Shown here piece by piece: positions 10,677-22,900 of a stretch of DNA of 36,694 nt. Positions within the stretch are counted from its first letter, which is position 1; each line of letters starts with the position of its first letter. This stretch comes from Chloromonas sp. AAM2. Its lineage: Eukaryota > Chlorophyta > Chlorophyceae > Chlamydomonadales > Chlamydomonadaceae. Position numbers and translations under genes: made by a program. The stretch covers positions 27,432 to 64,125 of the forward strand of contig QAXH01005108.1 in NCBI GenBank assembly GCA_004335635.1. The letters run 5' to 3'. Under the pieces are notes generated by a model, which was not told the origin of the DNA, made no database searches, and saw only the letters and a program-made list of their open reading frames with translations.

Positions 10677-11226
10677 GACTCGACCTGGCCTTCAGTTGCG
10701 GACCCGAATCAATTTCATCACTGTATGCGCCCAAGAATTCCACGGGGTCCTTACAACCCAAGGACATGATGACGAGGCAAACAATCTCCCGGTGTTGCGT
10801 GTTGAACTTGGGCTGTTGCCCCTGACGTGTGCGTGCTTCAAACTCTGCGCCACACTTCATCATTTGAATGATTCTTTGTCGTGATCTGTTGCTCAGTGCA
10901 TTGATCCCAACGTCGACCCTTGTACCGCACACCTTGTATCCTGGCGTGCGATGCCGCAATGCAAGGGTGCACATGGATTTTGCTTTGCAGTCAATTGCCA
11001 CGAACAGAGAGTCAGGCGGTTGAGTGTACATTAATGGCATTATATTTCTCTTCCATGTAACTCGTCGGGTTATGCTCTCGGTGACGTCCCTCTTCCAACA
11101 ATAGGCAGCATCAGAACCAAGTAGACCGCGGGACGCACTAACACCAACCAGGCTGTTGCTGCTGCACGAACCGACGTTTGGTTGAGAGCCATTCATGTGC
11201 ATATCGCTCATACATATATCGCTCAT
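10654..11226 (-). CDS. Unrecognised 190-codon ORF
   Basis: An uninterrupted reading frame between the two convergent genes. The central part (for example PDSLFVAIDCKAKSM, GTRVDVGINALSNRSRQ, HREIVCLVIMSLGCKDP) looks more protein-like than the low-complexity shadows elsewhere. The N-terminal end overlaps a small CGCTCATACATAT repeat and the C-terminal end runs into the GATCACTTGA repeat, so both termini are doubtful. No family is recognised. It could be an exon, a fragment of a mobile element or chance. Flanking splice sites were not resolved. Confidence 0.3.
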   Translation of the reverse strand: MSDICMSDMHMNGSQPNVGSCSSNSLVGVSASRGLLGSDAAYCWKRDVTESITRRVTWKRNIMPLMYTQPPDSLFVAIDCKAKSMCTLALRHRTPGYKVCGTRVDVGINALSNRSRQRIIQMMKCGAEFEARTRQGQQPKFNTQHREIVCLVIMSLGCKDPVEFLGAYSDEIDSGPQLKARSSRSGQVEK

Positions 11227-11895
11227 ACATATCGCTCACACCCAGGCAATGAGAGTAACTATCATGTGAACATTGGTAAGGAACAAAACTGTTAATGGGA
11301 ACAATGACACTGAACAACAACAGCGGCTGAACCTGTGTGGTGTTCATGCCGAGCCGGAACTCCTGTGCTTGTCAGGACACTGATATGTTATTGCCAGTCT
11401 CACGGCTGTTCCGTTCCGTCGAGTGATTTCGCGCCCTCCTGTGGAATCCCATCCGTTGGTGTGGCCGCAGGCCCTGAAGCGTCTTGGTAATTGCTACTTC
11501 TGCAGTAGTGGAACCTTGTCCGTCACAGATAAACATTGCACAAGTGCAGTCAACGTTGTAACAATTGAGAAGCCGGCGGTGGTACATGCTGTCATGAGCA
11601 ACACATACAGGCGTAAGAAACACTCAACGCCCTACAGGCCTCTCCCCATATGTCCTTATCTGCCACGTGTGCTCATTGCCACATGTCACCATGCCCGCTC
11701 AACTGTTCAGTTCATTGTAAATGTGAACCACCCGCACCATCAGACTGCACATCGGAAGAAAGTCATTGACATCCAAGATCACAATCCGTTTCCCAGCCAC
11801 GTAGTTCATGGCTAGGAACAGGAACAGGCACTACATGACACCGGCCCTGATCACAATCGTGCTGTTCTTCGAGCAAAACACATCATGATAAGAGT

Positions 11896-11958
11896 GGCCT
11901 CAGGATGACTTAGCAAGGCCTCAGCATGACTTAGCAAGGCCTCAGGATGACTTAGCAA
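11896..11958. repeat. 21-bp tandem repeat, 3 copies
   Basis: Three adjacent 21-bp units GGCCTCAGSATGACTTAGCAA (11896, 11917, 11938), with one variable base. About 275 bp downstream of the Fd-GOGAT stop in its transcription direction. Confidence 0.95.
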
Positions 11959-12195
11959 CTGCACTGTGCCACGTACCACATGACGAGTTGCATCACAATC
12001 CCGTGTGGAAGCGCAACTGTTTCTGAACACCAACGGCCTGAGCCCGGCAAGAAAAGGCACACTAGGTACAGCACAGCCGAAACCAAAAACGTGCAATAAT
12101 TCAAGTCCCATAGTGTGTCTCCTCTCTCTTGTCTCCTCTCTCAAGGTGCATCCTAGTCTTAGCCACCCATCTAGGGTCAGACCGTTGCACAGACG

Positions 12196-12200
12196 TTACA
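12196..12200 (-). terminator. TGTAA polyadenylation signal of Fd-GOGAT
   Basis: TGTAA on the minus strand, 33 nt after the Fd-GOGAT stop codon. TGTAA is the usual poly(A) signal in chlorophyte green algae, with cleavage about 10-20 nt further on. It would give a very short 3' UTR, so a later site remains possible. Confidence 0.5.
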
Positions 12201-12232
12201 GCACGTGGCTGTAGCCGTGGTAAAGGAGCCGC

Positions 12233-13946
12233 TCATGCCTTAACGGCCTCCTTGGCAGGTGCTGGCACGGGGATGTCTGGGTTGACCTCAGGGGTATTCT
12301 TCTCAGCAGGGGGTACCAGTTGCCAGAACTTGCCCAGCGACTCTTCCCAGTTGGCGAGCACTGCCTTGCCCTTGACACTGCCGGTCTTATCCACGTGGGC
12401 CTGCAGCCATGAAGAGCTCGTGCTCAGGAGTTGGTGTAACCGCAGTGCACAACATTTCGCAATCACAGCGTTGGCTAGCAAAACAAGATGGTCAGAGTGG
12501 CGAGGATTGTGCGTGCCCAAAATGGCACCAACTTGCCCTTTGGCTTCTCCTGCCGCAAACACCTTTGTTTTATTCTCTTTCTCGGTTTTAGGTTATTCGC
12601 TTGCTCAGGGTAAGCCCGAGTGCGCCAGGACGGTATCCATCCCAATATGATGTGAACTGAGAGAACCAAGCCCTTCCGCTCGTCATCTCTCCCACCTGGA
12701 TTAGCTCCTTTAGGTGCGCCGCGCCCGCCGGTGTGACCACGCGCTGGATGGCCACGATCTCCGTGTTGACCTTGTCGCACAAGTCGCCCTCCTCGTCAAG
12801 GAAGTAGCCAAGACCACCTGGGGATGGAAGCGAGCATACACGTGGGTGAGCAGCACCTTCTAATTGAGATGCTAACAGACAGGACACCGGAGGCAGGTCA
12901 GCGAGCAGATGGAACCGAATGCAGTGTGCAAAGAACCGATGGTGCAAGAACTACACTGCGACCCTTGCCTGGTCTTGCCCTGCACTGCCCTTGCCCTGCT
13001 TGGTCCGTGAATCAGCAGTTTGTGATGCAATTAAATCCCGTCAGGCCCGCCCTGCTCTGGCAGCTGTGCCTCCTACGTGCCCAAAATCATGCAGGAATCA
13101 TGTAGATTCAGCCCACTGCCTGCACCAAGCCTCTATACATCATGCAACCGACCAAGGGTCGTTCCAGACCTATTGCTCACCTGTCATGCCGGCGGCCACA
13201 TTGCGTCCCACGTTGCCCAGACACACGATCGTCCCGCCCGTCATGTACTCGCAGCAGTGGTCCCCGGCTCCCTCCACCACCGCCTCCGCCAGGCTGTTTC
13301 TAACCGCAAACCGCTCGCCCGCCCGCCCGTTCACGAACAGCCGCCCGCCCGTGGCCCCATACAGGCACGTGTTGCCGACAAGAGACGCGTCGGCGCTGGC
13401 AAAGCCGGAATTGGGCGGCGGGACAATGGAGATTTCACCGCCGTTCATGCTCTTGCCCACGTAATCGTTGGCTTCACCCACTAGGTGGATATCCAGGCCC
13501 TGAAAGGAAGGGGGCATGCAGATGTCATAGGGCCAGCAGAACAGGTGTTCTACAGAAAAGGAACAGCAGCAGATGGCGAAAGACAATCACCCAATGGGCA
13601 CAAAACACAGCACCATGTACCTCGCATTAGAATTCCCAATCGGGCTTAGGCCGAGTCCAATCCCGTCTAGTTTTAGGAGGCCATCCTGGGCCATGCAAGC
13701 AGACAAGCTCAGCGCAGACCCTAGCAATCGCGTCCTCTGTGACCGCCTGTCCCAGCCCTGTACCTGTATGCAGAAGCAGCCAAATGACTGTCCGCCCGAG
13801 CCCGTGAGGTTGAAGCGCAGGTTGCCCGCAAAGCCCTTGTCTCCGTGAATGCGCGCGATGGCGCCCGACACGCGCCCAAAGGCGGCCCGGTCCACGTTGA
13901 CCATGTGATAGCTGCGGGTCAACGAGGTCTCGTTGCGAATGGCCTC
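12233..13946 (-). other. GSF1: Fd-GOGAT exons 27-30: C-terminal GXGXG domain
   Basis: Exons: 13946-13764, 13499-13181, 12817-12696, 12400-12233. Landmarks: [119 protein letters not shown] and [14 protein letters not shown]. The Gly-rich right-handed beta-helix is structural in GOGATs. The last residues are Pro/Ala/Lys-rich, and the TGA stop is at 12235-12233. Confidence 0.96.
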
Positions 13947-16900
13947 CTGAGAGGCGGGGAACAGGCATGGGGCAAGGTGATTGCCTGACATAATCATAAT
14001 CATATGCTTGCCTGACATCGACATAATCATAATCATATGCTTGCCTGACATTGACATAATCATAATCATATGCTTGCCTGACATCGACATAATCATAATC
14101 ATAATCATAATCAACTGCTTGCCTGACATCGACATAATCATAATAAACTGCTTGCCTGACATTGACATAATCATAATCAACTGCGATGTCCTCTGCCCCG
14201 GGCACTGCTCATATTCAATGCTAAATAATAGGGTAAAACGGCCTGCCTTGCGCCAACAGCTGAATCTACTGATACTGATTGCAATCACTGTGCATCTGGG
14301 TCCAACTAAAGCCTGATGTACACCACAACTTCACACCACCGCGCCCGCATGCTCACGACCTCCGCTCGCCATCACACCGTGACTTACCAAGACTCCTTCG
14401 TCCTGAAGGATTTCGTCGTCGATGACATGCCCGTTGGAGTGCGCCCCCTGCACAATGCGCTCGGATGAGGAGCCCGCCTCGCCCACATACGTGGTCAGGA
14501 AGGACAGGTCAAGACCCTGGAGACAAGGACACATATATTGATGAAGTATAGTCAGTGAGTGGCGACCCAGGTTTATTTCACGCCCAGGGTTGCGGAGTGG
14601 CACATGGGGAAGTGGTTGGCAATGCCACGTACAGACCTCACGTCCTCACGTCCATGCAACCGGCAGATGAAGAGAAGTGTCAAGCCATCATGATCGCTAA
14701 CCCGAGTGGCGATGGGGAGAGAACAAACTGGCGTGACTGAAATGCACTAAGAGGGTACCCACATCCCTCAGATGGGCTGGCCTCCATCCCTGGATCATGA
14801 ACAAGTCATCACTCTTGCTGTCTGTTGCATGCACGATCATTTGCATGTCCCTGCCTACCTTTGTCTTAGACAGCAGCGCGTCTTGTCTCTGCTTGAGCAG
14901 GTCAGCGCGCCCAACCACCTCGTCTAGGGACCGGTATCCCATCTGGGCCAGACTGGCACGAACCTGTGTGAGGAAGACAGAAGTGAAAGGTGTGAGTTGC
15001 AGGCAGGTTTGGGCCAGATGAGGGTAAAGAATGGATGTGAGAGAGGTTGAACCGACACGACACGGCTTGTCGCTTGCTGTGGACCTTTCTGGTATTTGCA
15101 GTCGTGCAGACCAGTTGAAAAGACATGCGTGCTGGCGAAGGATTGACCCAGATTTCCAACGCTCCGATCATAGCAGGTCTTGATTTTTTCAGCAGACAGT
15201 AGCACCTGTCTATCCAACCTCATCTGCAATCCAGCCAGTGCAGCTAAGAATACTGTTCATTCCAAGCTTCCCTATCGTTCTTCCAAGAGGGGGGCTTGCA
15301 TGATTCCAATGTCCAACCCACCTCCTCTGCCACGAAGTGGAAGAAGTTGACCAGGTCCTCCGGCGCTCCGGGGAACCTCGCCCTGAGCTCCTCTCTCTGC
15401 GATGCCACTCCCACTGGGCAGTTGTTGGTGTGACAGACGCGGGCCATGATGCAGCCAGTGGCAATCATGGCGACGGTGCCGAATCCGAACTCGTCGGCGC
15501 CCAGCATCGCGCTGATTAGAATGTCACGGCCTGAAGGAAGGAAAGGAAGAGGGCACCAGAGATGAAGACAAAGCAGCGAGGTTTTAAGGTGCAGGCGCAA
15601 GCATTGTGTCTGACGTTGACGACAACCCTGGTCGCTTAGATAAGGCCAGGCACGCAGGTTCTTCCTGTCTGCTTAAGCTGAGCTGTCCTCCTTGTATATG
15701 CTTGTCCTGCCCTTCTCTGTCTTTGATCACTACCTGTTGCACCGTAAGGTTGAGTCCAAAGAAAAGAGCACTCAAGACCCTAAGCCTACAGCTGTAGGCA
15801 TCTATTACCTGCCCACAGAAACTTGCAAGGTGATACCACCCACCCCTGTTCCTGACCCCTCCATCCGCCCTGACCAAAGCCCAAAGCCCCATCACGCACC
15901 GTTTCTGACGCCTCCGTCGACCCTGACCACGACCCTGTCCCTCAGCTCGTTGCGGACCAGCGTCTGGTGCACCTCCGCCAGCCCCATCTCCATGGGCCCG
16001 CCGGCGTGCTTGATGCTGCTGATAGGGGACGCGCCCGTGCCTCCGTCGTGACCGGACACCTGCCCACGGGTGGCAGTCGCAAGACAGGTCAGAGAGTCGC
16101 AAGAGAGGTGTGCCGCAATTCCTGTCAGCCCTCAAACCCCGGCGTGTGTGCAATTGCAACCAACTGTGCCACTTGAAATTTGACAGGATGTGTGGCCCTG
16201 CTATGCCATCACACACCGCGGCTTTGACTCCCTTTCCGTACCCCTCTGTGTGCAACAAGCGTGCTGCGAACAGTGTGCCAGTACGACAGTGTGCTGGTAC
16301 GACAGTGTGCCGGTAATTTAGTGTGCTGGTAGGATAGTGATGTAGGTGAGGAGAGCACAGCACCACCCACGACCCTTTGCTGACGTGACCAGCCCCGCGT
16401 GCAATCCACACCTTGTTCCGGGCGACCCCTCTTCCCCTACCATGATCCCTTTCCCGCACCTGAATGATGTCGGCGTTGGCCTTTGCCACACCGGACGCAA
16501 CCACGCCAATGCCCGCCTCCGCCACAAGCTTGACGCTCACCTTGGCCTTGTCATTCACCTGGGGCAAGGCAAACACAGAACAATCGGAGGTGAAGGGGCT
16601 ACGCACTCCTTGTCCCAAGGGTCACTGGCCTAGGCAAGGCCTGGACAACAGGATATTAAGCAATTGACTAACTCACCATTTCCACCATTGTTTTTCTTCT
16701 TCGTTTCATTTCACCATCGCCCTATTATCATGTACCCGCTAGCAGGTGCCCTGAGCCTCCATCACCATCGTTACATGGCATTCGTCATCGCATGGCCAAG
16801 TAAAGCAGTGATAGTCTGGCCAAGTCAACGCAGTTGGTTTCGATGCAGCTGTAGTGGGCTGAGAAGGACACTTGACAGTTATCAACTGCACGAGTAGCGA

Positions 16901-19900
16901 GTTAGCTTTACAGCTGATGTACAGCTCTGAGCTGCCGCCATGCGCGCCCTCATTATCATCATCATCATTATCACCATCATCATCACCGACTCACCTGGTG
17001 CAAGTCGAAGATAAGCTGTGCCAAATCCTCAATCGAGTAGATGTCGTGGTGCGGCGGCGGGGAGATAAGCGGGACACCGGGCTTGCTGCGCCTCAGGCCC
17101 GCGATGTAGGGCGACACCTGCCACCAAGCGAGACTTCATGTTTACACCATCTTGTGTTCCACTTGTGTGACGATACAGATATAATTACACACATTCCCTA
17201 CCACTTCAATACGCACACGGTACTGATGAGGGCTGATAACATCTCCCCACCAACCCATCAAAACTGATCAAAACGCTACAAACGCCAGCTGCAGTACCGT
17301 GGGTTTGACCATGGTAAGCCATGTAATGCCTTTTCCCCCTCTGACCGAATGGCAAACAAACTTGATGGCAAACTCACGCACACACACCTTGCCGCCAGGC
17401 AGCTGGCCGCCCTCTCCCGGCTTGGCGCCCTGCGCCACCTTGATCTCAAGCTGGTCGGCGTTCACAAGGAACTCGGGGGTCACGCCGAACCGACCGGATG
17501 CGACCTGAGGGCAAGGAGCCATGAACATAGCAAAATGAAGAACTGCTTGCAAGGGATGTGCTGCGAGTTGGGCTGTTCAAGGTTAACTGGACCTGAACAG
17601 AATGCTTCCAAACTTAGAATCCCACAGTTACTCAGCATCGAACAGGTGAATCTGCCCTGTCAGGGCCCAAAGACCTGAGGGAGACACATCACACATCAGA
17701 TGAACAAGATGTGCGCATGTGGCGTCCCAGTCCTCCATTAGGCAAGCTCATCACACCACGCAAATCACAGTAGCAGCCATACTCGAAATTACAACCCATG
17801 GCATGTAAAACCTCACTCCTCCTCAAGCCCAACCTCAACCTCAACCCCAAGCGCCGCATCCGCTTCCGCCCGCATCCGCTCTTAAGCATCTCTTCCCCCT
17901 TACCTGCTTGATCCTGCTTGTGGCAATGTCGCCGTTCTTCAGTCCCTTCAAGTACGGCACGCTTGGGCTCAGCCCATCCTCTCCCACATCGGACAGCTTG
18001 AGCCACCTGGACGGATCCTCGCCTCCCTCGCCACTGTTTGACTTGCCACCGATGCGGTTGATGGCGATGGCGATGGTCTCGTGGGTTTCGCGGCTGATTG
18101 CGCCGAGCGACATGCCGCCCGTGCAGAAGCGACGCATGATGTTCTCCGCGGGTTCGACCTCCTCCAAGGCGATGGGCTGCCGGTCGGATTGCATTTGGAG
18201 GCAGTCGCGGAGGGTGGTGATGGGCGCCTCACGGAAGTGAGCCTGAGAGGACAAAGGCAGCCGAAAACAAATGTGGATTTGTTGTATTTACTGATCTATT
18301 TGCTTACAATTAAGACATAGCGCTCCCCATTCCACTGTAGTTATACAAGCGCTATTCGTGGCCTTGACGAGGTGATGATTGTAGACAGGTTGCTTCTGTG
18401 GCGTTGATGCTGCACTCCAGATTGCTGCTTGCTACAGCTTGCCATGCTCAACATAACGGAAGCTGAGGCAAGCGTCCATCAGATGCTTCAAGGTGCGCAA
18501 CGCAGCTTGGTGGTCTTGTGACACTGAGCAGACAGTGCACTAGTATTGCACGGGTGTTGCCCACCTGGTATGCCTCGTAGGCGTCCGGGTTCCTCTTTGA
18601 CTTGTCTCCCAGTCCAATGGCCTTGTGCAGCAGCTTGGCCATGGTCTGGTTGTTGGCGTGGTACTCGCCCTTGGCCTTGCTCTGAAAGTATCAAAAACCA
18701 CAGCAGAAAACAGGCATCATGAGTCAAGAGTGAACGGGGAAAGCAGAACGAGATACTCTCCGCAACCGTACCAAAAACACACATGCTGGATTATAACGCT
18801 CCAGCCCACCTACTGTGCGCATTGCTGATGTTTCAAAATCTGTCGCGGATAGATGCCGGTGATGGGGTAAAGGTATTACTGCCACACGGCTGGTGCTGTG
18901 AGAAACGAGAGTGTGCCAAAACCGTACCTGAATGAAGCCGTAGTCCTCCAGCTTGGTGAGTGCCTTGTCGGGGAAGGCCTTGGTCCAGAACGCCTCTGCC
19001 TCCCGCTGGAGGTCGGCCAGGCTCATGCCACCGATGCGCGACACGGAGCCCCTGAGAAGGTGTGCGGACAGGCAACAGACAGGGGCTCACAGCAGCAACA
19101 ACGCGAACATACAAAGAAACCAAATCATAACCAAATTGGCAGGCGTTGCTCTGCACAAAGGCAGACCTGCAGATTCCTTCTCCTTTCAATCATCAACTCC
19201 CATCTCAAGCTGTACCCCCCCTCCCCTCCAAAGCTATGCCCTCCCCTTGCCTCCCAAGCTGCTGGCTTAATCTGAAAATCTGTACGGGTGGTTTGACTAC
19301 ATCAACTGGTATCATGATGAGTGAGCGTGGTGCGCCAACCTCTCCGCCAGAGCACTTGACACACATCCTCGCACCTGAAGCATAGGTCCACCACGTCCTT
19401 GCCCAGTCCGTAGGCCTCGAAGATCTGCGCGCCGTGGTAGCAGGACAGCAGCGAGATGCCCATCTTGGACAGGATTTTCAGGATGCCCTTCTCGAGCGAC
19501 TTCTTCAGGTTCTTCTGCGCGTCCTTGACACTGATGTCGGGAACCTGAAGACAGAGACGCACAGAGATGGGTCGAATGGAGCAGAATACGCATTGGACAC
19601 AGAGAGGGAACCAGGTGGGGCACACCAAAATGTATCACTGTGTGTGCGTGTTAGTCTTCAGGCTTTGACAAACGTGCAAAGGTTGTCAATTAGTTGGATT
19701 GGCTGCCTGGTGGTACCCAGCCACCACAGTTGACTGTCGACATTTTCGACAGGAGCTCCTGTTCTTATTGATATTGACTACGTCAGTGCCGCGTCTTGCC
19801 CTGCTTCAATGCCAGGGTAGCGTAGATGCTCTGTCTGCCACACCGCCAAACGTTCTGTTCCCTTGTCCTCCCCGATTCCCCTCACCTTGCCGGACTTGAC

Positions 19901-22900
19901 GAGCGACACGGTGCGTGCCGACATGCGCCACTGCCTGCTTGTCTCGTAGCCCAGGTACGGACAGATGGCGTGCGCGCCGTAGCCAATCAGCATGGCTGCA
20001 TGGTGGGTCGTGTAGCAGCTGGCAGTGTCGACCACGATGGAGGTGTCGGAGCGCAGGCCGGCGGCGATCAGGTGATGATGCACAGCGCCAACGGCGAGGA
20101 GAGCGGGGATGGGCGGGCGGGAGGCGTCCAGGGTGTCGGCCCTGCAAGGGGTGGGCATGTGGTGTGGACGCCAAGGTCAGACCAAAGCAGACATGATAAC
20201 TGAGCTTGTACATGCAGTCCACCTAGTAAAGGCTTGTACATGCTAATGCCCATGCACAATCTGTACTAGCGCAGGTACCGCATGGCTCATCTCACCGCAC
20301 ATGTCAGCACTCTACACAGCAAGCATGCCCATGTCGCATTACTCATATGTCAGCGTATGCCTCCACTGCCATCGCATCAAATCTGTCTTGCGCCTTAAAA
20401 CACCCGCACCTGTCTGTGAGCACTAGCTGCCTGCCTTGTATAGTAATCAGCCCATGCAATCTGCACTAGGACAGGACTCCCCATGCTCTTCTGTGCCGCA
20501 TTCCGACCAGCACATGACACACATGATTGGCTGAAACATGCCCCTGCGTCGTCTTATCGCTGTTGAACGCGCACCTGTCCGTGAGCACGATGCACTGGCT
20601 GCCTGCCTTGACTGCCGCCTCCACTTCCTTGCACAGGGCCTTGACAGCGGCCTCTAGTGAACCATCCTTGCCACCCTCAAAGGAAAGCCTGGCGGCAAGC
20701 AGATCGCATGAGCAAACCAAAGTCAGGACTGCGGATCAGTACCAGGCACTTGCGTGTGACTGTACAGTGTACTATGTGTATGTGTATGTGTATGAGTAGT
20801 CTCAAGTCACAGTATGTGAGACAGGCACAGCACACACACAGGTTGCAGCATAAGGAGTGCAGTGAGGTGCTCAGCACTTTCTAAGCACATGATTGTGGCT
20901 AGGGAAGAATCTGTTAATTAGGAGAACAACGCATGGAACATTCTGATGCGATCACTGAATACTTCGTGCATGCCAGTCTGTGGCAAAGGGTCCATGTGAG
21001 TGCAAAACTCGGCTATGCATGCCACTGCCACATCATCACAACGCACATGCTAACACGGATGCTTTGAATGAACCCAGTCCTTACGCACTTGAATGTCTTA
21101 GAGCCCAGCAGCTTGTCGTTGGCAATGCCCTTGAGCTCGCTCTCCAACAGGATGGGGCTTTTCAGGAGCACCTGGACAGGAGAAGAGCAGCCAGAAACCA
21201 CATGAGCGGACACGCCCAGTGCTCAAGACAGGCTTTCACACAGCTGACATCGGAGGCTCTCTGGGAAAACGAGCTGACATCCAAGACCGTCAGGAAATAT
21301 GAACTGACGACAGGCAGCATGTCAGAGGACAAAAGGAACTGTGTAATGGAAGAAGCTCCAGAGGAGCACATGCCAAGGCTTGCGCCTCAGCTGACCGGAG
21401 TCCACTGGTTGGGTGCACACGCATGCCACATCCCTCCCCCCACACCTACAGCCAGCCAGATGCCAATGTTCTCTCCTCGCACCTGTCTATACGCGTCGCC
21501 CCCTGGCACCAGCAGGTTTCCACGCCCGCCCAGCCGCATCTCCATGCTCATGACAAGGCCCTCGCGCAGGGGGTCAATGGGGGGGTTGGTCACCTGGGGG
21601 TGGAAAGGAGGAGGGTGATGCTTCGTGGTGTGCTGGTTGTCGGAGTGCACATCGGTCTACGCCGCGCATGCCCATCAATATCATACTTCTGGACTCGTAC
21701 AATCTAAGTACAATCTAAGTACAATCTAAGTACAGTACAATGTGACATGAGTATCGCTTTGCCACATGAGCAGCATGGCTTTGCCATGTGAGCAGCTGGC
21801 TTTGCCATGTGAGCAGTGTGCTTTGCCATGCGAGCAGTGTGCTTTGCCATGTGTGCGTTGAACACCCTACTCACAGGCATGGTAACCCTACTCACAGGCA
21901 TGGTAACCCTACTCACAGGCATGGTAACCCTGCATGGTAACCCTACTCAAAGGCATGCACGGAAGCACAGCGCAAAATCCTTAACCAAGATCAAGGCAAT
22001 TACACACATTTTCGGTCTAGGCTTGCTTCTCACCTGAGCGAACCGCTGCTTGAAGTAGTTGTACAGCGGGTGGGGCTTGTCCGACAGCACTGCCAGGGGG
22101 ATGTCGTCGCCCATGCAGTACGTGGGCTCAACACCACTCTGCAAACATGAACCACATGCATGCATGATGTATGGGCTCAACACCACTCTGCAAACATGAA
22201 CCACACGCATGCATGATGTATGCATACTTACAAGGCTAGTCAGCAGGGGGTAGGATGTCGGTCACACAAAAAGGGAAGCCAGATGGCAAGTAGCCAGTAC
22301 TATGCCAGTAGTATTGGTGATGACTGCTCGCCTCCACCACCACCTGCTAAAGGTAATGATTATGATGTCCAACACTACCATTCCTGTATACCCTTCCCAC
22401 CAATCATCAAGCCCCATGTGCCCTCCTCATCCCGTGCCATCGCCTCCCTCAACCGCCAACTGCTGTGGTTTCCAAGCCATCCCACTTTTAGATTCTGACC
22501 TAGGCGCATTTGCCTTCCTCATGCTTTGCCCGTTTCTTTTCCTCTCTTCTCCTCGCACCTGTGCCATTGCCTCCACCACCATCTGCGCGTCCTCCGCGCC
22601 CATCCCGCTGGCCGCTTGCATCTTGAGCAGCGTGGCGGAGTCGAGCGTGGGCTCCTTGAGGAACGTGCTCTCTGCCAGGTCGGACAGGGAGCGCAGGGAG
22701 GCCTGCAGCCACTGCTTGTAGGGGTGGCGGGTGGCAATGGCGCGGCTCACCACGGCGTTCTCCTGGAAGGTCGCGGTCTGGAAAAAACGACACAGCACGC
22801 AGCGCGTGTGAACTCCATGCATACACAGGTATGTTGGGGTGAGAACGCATCTATTCAAGTGCTAGTAGCAGTGTGGATGTGCACAGGTGAGACGTCTAAC

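Larger units (their letters stand above)
10275..12195. other. Intergenic region between convergent genes
   Basis: The p25-alpha gene (+) and the Fd-GOGAT gene (-) converge here, so both 3' UTRs should lie in this stretch. Contents are a degenerate GATCACTTGA-type repeat (10556-10676), a 190-codon minus-strand ORF, a short CGCTCATACATAT repeat near 11208-11240 and a 21-bp triplicate at 11896. TGTAA motifs on the + strand at 11557 and 11714 could end the p25-alpha message, but that would mean a 3' UTR longer than 1.2 kb. No other gene is apparent. Confidence 0.6.
14388..18681 (-). other. GSF1: Fd-GOGAT exons 18-26: FMN and [3Fe-4S] synthase domain
   Basis: Exons: 18681-18565, 18242-17904, 17504-17388, 17117-16995, 16558-16460, 16059-15900, 15530-15322, 14963-14859, 14516-14388. 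Landmarks in order: [151 protein letters not shown] with the three cluster cysteines; and [18 protein letters not shown]. This TIM-barrel domain binds FMN and 2-oxoglutarate and receives electrons from ferredoxin through the 3Fe-4S cluster. Confidence 0.96.
18928..22777 (-). other. GSF1: Fd-GOGAT exons 10-17: central domain
   Basis: Exons: 22777-22559, 22138-22034, 21593-21483, 21171-21089, 20688-20575, 20141-19886, 19544-19375, 19051-18928. They carry the central-domain landmarks [103 protein letters not shown] and [14 protein letters not shown]. For exon 13 the donor was set at AA|GTGCGT (21088), not TGC|GTAAGG four bases later, because only the former keeps phase with exon 14. Confidence 0.94.

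Noticed and set aside
13981..14184. CRISPR-like regularly spaced repeat
   Set aside because: The units are contiguous with no unique spacers, the array lies in an intron of a eukaryotic nuclear gene, and no cas-like gene is present.
13587..14288. 233-codon minus-strand ORF containing exon 27
   Set aside because: Only 13946-13764 is supported as exon 27. The rest reads through intron and the 33-bp repeat (runs of MIMIMS).
15584..16618. 344-codon minus-strand ORF
   Set aside because: It reads through Fd-GOGAT exon 22 and then its intron. Exon 23 is used in a different frame, as GOGAT conservation shows, so the long frame is a chance read-through.
21704..21922. Repetitive minus-strand ORF with MPVSRVT and HMAKHTA units
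   Set aside because: Translation of the 21-bp tandem repeats inside Fd-GOGAT intron 11.
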